A DNA stretch of 8,296 nt. Source: Bacillota bacterium. Its GTDB lineage: Bacteria; Bacillota; UBA4882; UBA8346. Position 1 is the first letter of the stretch; each line of letters starts with the position of its first letter. Under the pieces are notes generated by a model. The model was not told the origin of the DNA. It searched no databases and was given only the letters and a program-made list of their open reading frames with translations. This document shows, piece by piece, positions 5,258 to 8,296 of this stretch. The DNA lies in assembly GCA_003501365.1 (NCBI GenBank), contig DNPP01000207.1, positions 2,894-11,189 on the forward strand, read 5' to 3'. The translations under genes were made by a program, and so were the position numbers.

Positions 5258-6100
5258 GTGACTCCATATATACTGGAAACACAAGATCTTGAGTTTAAAT
5301 ATGATGACGGCACATTCGCTTTGAAGGGGATATCGCTAAAGATCGAGAAGGGTAAGAAAGTAGCGGTTCTCGGCTCTAACGGCGCGGGGAAATCCACTCT
5401 GTTTCTTAATTTTAACGGTATACTAAAGCCTACCAAGGGCAAGCTTTTATTTAAAAACAAAGAAGTAAAATACAATCATGCTTCATTATTTGAACTGCGG
5501 AAAAGTATTGGAATCGTGTTTCAAGATCCGGAAACACAACTGTTTTCCAGCAGTGTATATCAGGAAGTTTCTTTTGGCCCCATGAATTTGAAGCTTTCTA
5601 AAAATGAAGTAATCGAACGGGTTGAAAAGGCGTTGCAAGATACTGGCGTTTCACATCTCAGAAAAAAGCCGCCTCATTTTTTGAGTTATGGCCAGAAAAA
5701 GCGGGTTTCCATTGCGGATATACTAGTTATGGAGCCTGAAGTGATCATATTTGATGAACCAACCGCATGTCTTGATCCAAAACATACATTGCAAATTATG
5801 AAACTATTTGATACCGTAAGACAAAAAGGAACCACAGTTATCATGTCCACACATGATGTTGAAACGGCCTACTCCTGGGCGGAGCAAATACTGGTCATGA
5901 AGGATGGCCTGCTTGTAAAAGAAGGAGCTCCGGAAGATATATTCAGAGATGAAGAACTACTTAATAACGCTGACCTTGTAAAACCTTTCGTACTGGAAAC
6001 TTATGACGAATTGGTTAAGACGGGAATTATTAATTCAGAAACTATAACACCCAGAAATAAAAATGATTTATTTGCTCTCATCCAGAAAATAGAAAAATAA
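5258..6100 (+). CDS. cbiO: CbiO, ATPase of the ECF cobalt transporter
   Basis: A 280-residue cytoplasmic ABC ATPase that powers the CbiMNQO complex. Walker A GSNGAGKS at 39-46, Q-loop VFQDPETQLF with Gln89, ABC signature LSYGQKKR at 142-149 (Tyr replacing the first Gly of LSGGQ), Walker B VIIFDEPTACLDP at 162-174 and the switch His199 in STHD. The C-terminal 60 residues form the extra domain found in cobalt ATPases. All catalytic residues are present. Start is GTG with GGAGG 9 bases upstream, located at the end of cbiQ. Last gene of the cbi operon. No strong terminator follows. Confidence 0.93.
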   Translation: MTPYILETQDLEFKYDDGTFALKGISLKIEKGKKVAVLGSNGAGKSTLFLNFNGILKPTKGKLLFKNKEVKYNHASLFELRKSIGIVFQDPETQLFSSSVYQEVSFGPMNLKLSKNEVIERVEKALQDTGVSHLRKKPPHFLSYGQKKRVSIADILVMEPEVIIFDEPTACLDPKHTLQIMKLFDTVRQKGTTVIMSTHDVETAYSWAEQILVMKDGLLVKEGAPEDIFRDEELLNNADLVKPFVLETYDELVKTGIINSETITPRNKNDLFALIQKIEK

Positions 6101-6175
6101 ATGCTGATAAATATAATCATAGATCAATGGGTTTTGTTTGGCCATGAGCATAAATAAACAATAGTAGCAACGCTT

Positions 6176-6195
6176 GGTCTAAAGACCTATTTATT
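6176..6195 (+). terminator. Weak candidate terminator after cbiO
   Basis: GGTC-TAAA-GACC at 6176-6187 is a 4-bp stem with a 4-base loop, followed by TATTTATT. The stem is short and the T-run broken, so efficient termination is doubtful; some read-through from the cbi operon into the regulator gene is possible. No better candidate was seen between 6101 and 6245. Confidence 0.2.
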
Positions 6196-6245
6196 CATAT
6201 ACTTCAGCCTTTTAATTAACCCAAAAAGTTGCGGTTTATAGAAAC

Positions 6246-6274
6246 TTGACGGTAAATTATGAAAGTGATAGAAT
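6246..6274 (+). promoter_or_regulatory. Sigma-A-type promoter of the regulator/znu operon
   Basis: TTGACG (6246-6251), a 17-base spacer and TAGAAT (6269-6274), with a leader of about 30 bases before the regulator ATG. Architecture is the same as that of the promoter at 2999, including the operator-like sequence directly after the -10. Confidence 0.75.
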
Positions 6275-6275
6275 T

Positions 6276-6298
6276 TAAATGCAAAAAATTCTTAAATT
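6276..6298 (+). promoter_or_regulatory. Zur-like operator (copy 2), presumed autoregulatory site
   Basis: Begins TAAATGCAAAAAATTCT and agrees with the palindrome at 3029-3051 in 17 of 23 positions, the left half and centre being almost identical while the right half is degenerate. It lies over the expected transcription start. Its place in front of a Fur-family gene suggests autoregulation. The weaker symmetry would suggest weaker binding than at copy 1. Confidence 0.55.
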
Positions 6299-6309
6299 GA
6301 GGAAATACT

Positions 6310-6726
6310 ATGGATGAACAATACCTTAAATTTAAAGAGCAAGGCTATAAATTGACCAAACAGCGCTGCGAAATTTTGGATGTACTTGCGGGAAGTCCCC
6401 CCTTGGAAGCGGAGGAGGTCTTTCAAATCGTTAGTAAACATTGCCCTGTCAACCTAAGCACAATCTACCGTAATCTGGGAATCCTGCTCAAAATGGGATT
6501 AATTCGCAAAGTAAACAGCGCCGGGCAGGCGGACCAGTATGAATTGGTTAGACACAACTGTAAGCATGAGCTGAAATGTTTGAAATGCGGTTCCAAAGTG
6601 ATTTTTTCAGAATGTATCTTTGACCAGATGGTCAAAGAGATTGAGGCCAAAACCAATTATCAGGTAAAACAGCATAACCTGGAGATCTATGGCACCTGTC
6701 CTAAGTGTAGTAATAAAAATTTGTAA
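6310..6726 (+). CDS. Fur-family metal-responsive repressor, probably Zur-type
   Basis: A 138-residue DNA-binding repressor. The winged-helix part (1-80) shows GYKLTKQRCEILDVL at 12-26 and the recognition helix NLSTIYRNLGIL at 48-59. The dimerisation part has the structural zinc site C90/C93 (CLKC) and C130/C133 (CPKC). The usual sensing residues differ: where Fur, PerR and Zur have H-x-H just before the CxxC, this protein reads HNCKHELKC (82-90), with Glu at the position normally His, and the usual His of the 'HPTA' region is Pro31. C84, H86, C102 and H122 are alternative ligand candidates. ATG preceded by TTGAGGAAATACT. Neighbours (a paralogous Cys/His protein, znuA, znuC) make zinc the best guess for the effector, but cobalt or another metal is possible. 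Confidence 0.85.
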   Translation: MDEQYLKFKEQGYKLTKQRCEILDVLAGSPPLEAEEVFQIVSKHCPVNLSTIYRNLGILLKMGLIRKVNSAGQADQYELVRHNCKHELKCLKCGSKVIFSECIFDQMVKEIEAKTNYQVKQHNLEIYGTCPKCSNKNL

Positions 6727-6754
6727 TAAAGAATTTTTAAAGAAGCCGGAGATT

Positions 6755-7048
6755 ATGGTAAAACGACGGATTTGGTTATTTTTGATCTTAATAGCAGTTT
6801 TAAGCTTATTGCTCTTATCGTGTCATGTTCATCTTCATAAACAATGCGGGGCAGAAGATAGTTGCCCTTTATGCCAAATATTATGCGCTGGACTGACTTA
6901 TGTCCCCATTTTCAATTTTATATTATTATTCATATTGTTAATTTCAATTTTTTTTATCGGCATCATAAAATTTAGAACTAAACAATACTATGACTGTCGT
7001 TTCCGGGCACCGCCGGTTCAAAACCCGGCTAATGAATATTTAAATTAA
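6755..7048 (+). CDS. Small two-helix membrane protein with CH.HLH and CxxC motifs (RAPP family, copy 2)
   Basis: A 97-residue paralogue of the protein at 1475-1753. It has an N-terminal helix (6-22), C23-H24-V-H26-L-H28, C31, CPLC at 37-40, C44, Gly46, a second helix (about 52-71), and R84-A-P-P87 with the same numbering as copy 1. It has more potential ligands than copy 1 (H26, C31, C44, C81). The Cys/His segment is predicted outside the membrane. I chose ATG 6755 over ATG 6689 because this start makes the two paralogues align end to end without gaps and because the longer form would overlap the regulator gene; GGAG lies only 3 bases before it, a tight spacing. It sits between the regulator (28 bases before) and znuA (21 bases after), so it is probably co-expressed with zinc uptake. 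Function unknown; an external metal-binding accessory is a reasonable hypothesis. Confidence 0.8.
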   Translation: MVKRRIWLFLILIAVLSLLLLSCHVHLHKQCGAEDSCPLCQILCAGLTYVPIFNFILLFILLISIFFIGIIKFRTKQYYDCRFRAPPVQNPANEYLN

Positions 7049-7069
7049 TAAGCAAAGGATGATTGATAG

Positions 7070-7939
7070 ATGAAAAAAAATAGTTTAATATTAACGGTAA
7101 TTTTGATAGCAACGATTTTAGCATCTGCTTTTATGATTCAAAGCATTGGTTTGGCAAAAAGCGATCCAATCCAGGTCGTAACCAGCTTGCCGCTGGTTAA
7201 AAACATCGTTGAAAAGGTCGGCGGCGATAAGGTCAATGCAGTGAGCATTATCCAAGGTTCCAGTTGTGAACACGAATATGAAGCCTCTGCCGGCGATATG
7301 AAGAAAATAGCCACCTGTGATGTTTTTGTAAAGGTTGGGATGGGCTCCGATCGTTGGGCCGATAAACTTGCAAGCACATTAAGTAAGAAAGCCCTTTTCT
7401 TAGACCCTTCAAAGGGAATTAAAACGGTTAAAGTACATAACCTGGAGAACCCTCATTATTGGGGCAGCCCCGAAAATGTCAAACTGATGGCGAAAAATAT
7501 TCTGGATGGACTTTGTTCGGCAGCGCCCGCGCAAAAGACCTATTTTACCGCTAATTATCAAAAATTTGTCCAGGCAATCGACAAAACTGACGCAGAGTTG
7601 AAAGCGAAAGCAGCAACAGTAGCCAATAAGGAGTTTGTAGGTTACGCCGATGCTTTCCCATACTTCTACCAATATTTTGGCTTTAAAAATATCGCGACGG
7701 TAGAAATCTCCTGTGAACAAGAGGTAACTCCCAAGGATATCGCCGAGGCGGCCAAGTTGATGAAGGCAAGAAAAATCAAAGTTTTAGTCGGTAATGCCGC
7801 CGAACCCAATGAGCCGGATGGTCTGGCCAAAGAAACCAATGCCAAAACAGTTTTAATCTGGGCAACCACCAATGAGTCCAATGATTATTTAACTACTTTA
7901 CGCTATAACGTGGGAACGCTGGTGAAAGCTCTTCAATGA
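7070..7939 (+). CDS. znuA: ZnuA-like metal-binding protein of an ABC transporter (cluster A-I)
   Basis: A 289-residue extracytoplasmic binding protein that delivers a metal, most likely Zn(II), to a ZnuBC-type importer. Residues 6-29 form an export signal or membrane anchor with no lipobox; the first cysteine is C66. Family features: IQVVTSLPLVKNIVEKVGGDKV at 34-55, SCEHEYEASAGD with His68, NPHYWGSPEN with His129, and YADAFPYFYQYFGF at 192-205. The third ligand, normally His in 'HDAF', is Ala193, and the usual acidic fourth ligand is not obvious. E212, C215, E216 and E218 in VEISCEQE, or C66, might substitute. The ATG has AAAGGA some 10 bases upstream; the stop overlaps the next gene by ATGA. 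The neighbours support zinc uptake; manganese or another metal cannot be excluded. Confidence 0.85.
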   Translation: MKKNSLILTVILIATILASAFMIQSIGLAKSDPIQVVTSLPLVKNIVEKVGGDKVNAVSIIQGSSCEHEYEASAGDMKKIATCDVFVKVGMGSDRWADKLASTLSKKALFLDPSKGIKTVKVHNLENPHYWGSPENVKLMAKNILDGLCSAAPAQKTYFTANYQKFVQAIDKTDAELKAKAATVANKEFVGYADAFPYFYQYFGFKNIATVEISCEQEVTPKDIAEAAKLMKARKIKVLVGNAAEPNEPDGLAKETNAKTVLIWATTNESNDYLTTLRYNVGTLVKALQ

Positions 7940-8296
7940 TTGCAGAAATTCAAAATATTGATCAATTAGTAAGCGTATCCGGGGTAACTTTAGGTTACCC
8001 CGGAGTTATAGCCTTATCGGGCATCGATTTTGAAGTTCATAAGGGAGAATTTATCGGGATTGTCGGACCGAATGGTTCCGGTAAAAGTACTCTTCTGAAA
8101 GGGCTATTAGGTCTACTTCCCTTACAAGCCGGAACGATTCATTTTCATGGAAGCGACCATCAGCAGATCCGGCTGATCCGAAAAAGAATCGGCTATGTGC
8201 CGCAAAAAAACAAAAATGATCTTCAATTTCCAGCCCTGGTCCGGGAAGTGGTCTTAATGGGACTTTATGCTCAAATCGGTTGGCTGCGGCAACCCC
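7936..8296 (+). CDS. znuC: ZnuC-like ABC ATPase, N-terminal part
   Basis: Partial gene of 120 codons, cut by the window end. It encodes the ATPase that would energise uptake with the preceding binding protein. Visible are Walker A GPNGSGKS at 44-51 and the Q-loop GYVPQK with Gln90, followed by FPALVREVVLMG, a segment typical of zinc/manganese (ZnuC/MntB-like) ATPases. Signature and Walker B motifs lie beyond the window. The first 12 residues (MIAEIQNIDQLV) are a slight extension before the nucleotide-binding domain. The ATG overlaps the znuA stop (ATGA), indicating translational coupling. A membrane permease (znuB) is expected next but cannot be seen. Confidence 0.88.
   Translation, partial: MIAEIQNIDQLVSVSGVTLGYPGVIALSGIDFEVHKGEFIGIVGPNGSGKSTLLKGLLGLLPLQAGTIHFHGSDHQQIRLIRKRIGYVPQKNKNDLQFPALVREVVLMGLYAQIGWLRQP

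Noticed and set aside
6101..6157. 18-codon frame directly abutting the cbiO stop (TAAATG)
   Set aside because: The junction resembles that of cbiN and cbiQ, but there is no ribosome site and no recognisable content; probably chance.
6689..6754. Upstream ATG start for the second small Cys/His protein
   Set aside because: It overlaps the regulator gene by 38 bases, lacks a ribosome site, and would break the end-to-end alignment with the paralogue.

Overview
The window looks like a metal-acquisition island (zinc and cobalt) from a member of the Bacillota, probably a clostridia-like lineage. Reasons: fairly low G+C; strong Shine-Dalgarno sites; near-consensus TTGACA/17 nt/TATAAT promoters; tight operons with ATGA or TAAATG junctions; and a gene repertoire (CbiMNQO, the COG0701/TIGR03943 membrane pair, Fur-family regulator, ZnuA/ZnuC) typical of that phylum. 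The ZnuA-like binding protein has no lipobox cysteine, which is unusual for a single-membrane Gram-positive. The species cannot be named from the sequence.

Layout. (1) Positions 1-1753, minus strand: a three-gene operon with a small Cys/His membrane protein (1753-1475), an UPF0718/COG0701 permease (1360-320) and the start of its TIGR03943-type partner (317 to the window edge). (2) 2061-2735, plus strand: a secreted protein of unknown function with its own consensus promoter, bracketed by two copies of a 15-base motif. (3) 3088-6100, plus strand: a zinc-ribbon protein followed at once by cbiM, cbiN, cbiQ and cbiO, a complete ECF-type cobalt importer. (4) 6310-8296, plus strand: a Fur/Zur-type regulator, a second small Cys/His membrane protein, a ZnuA-like binding protein and the first 120 codons of a ZnuC-like ATPase (cut by the window end).

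How the parts fit. The promoters of blocks 3 and 4 carry the same operator-like sequence at the same place, just downstream of the -10 box. The better copy is a 23-bp imperfect palindrome that resembles my memory of the Bacillus Zur box in its length and outer bases. One copy lies in front of the Fur-family gene, so the simplest reading is an autoregulated zinc (or zinc/cobalt) regulator that controls both znu and the zinc-ribbon-cbiMNQO operon. No cobalamin-riboswitch sequence was recognised before cbiM. The small membrane proteins of blocks 1 and 4 are paralogues that align without gaps (CH..LH, CxxC, RAPP). They tie the minus-strand permease operon to the znu operon and look like an undescribed accessory component of metal uptake.

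The most notable points are the paralogous small-protein pair, the shared operator linking cobalt import to a Zur-like regulator, the atypical metal-site residues in both the regulator and the binding protein, and the repeats bracketing the secreted gene.
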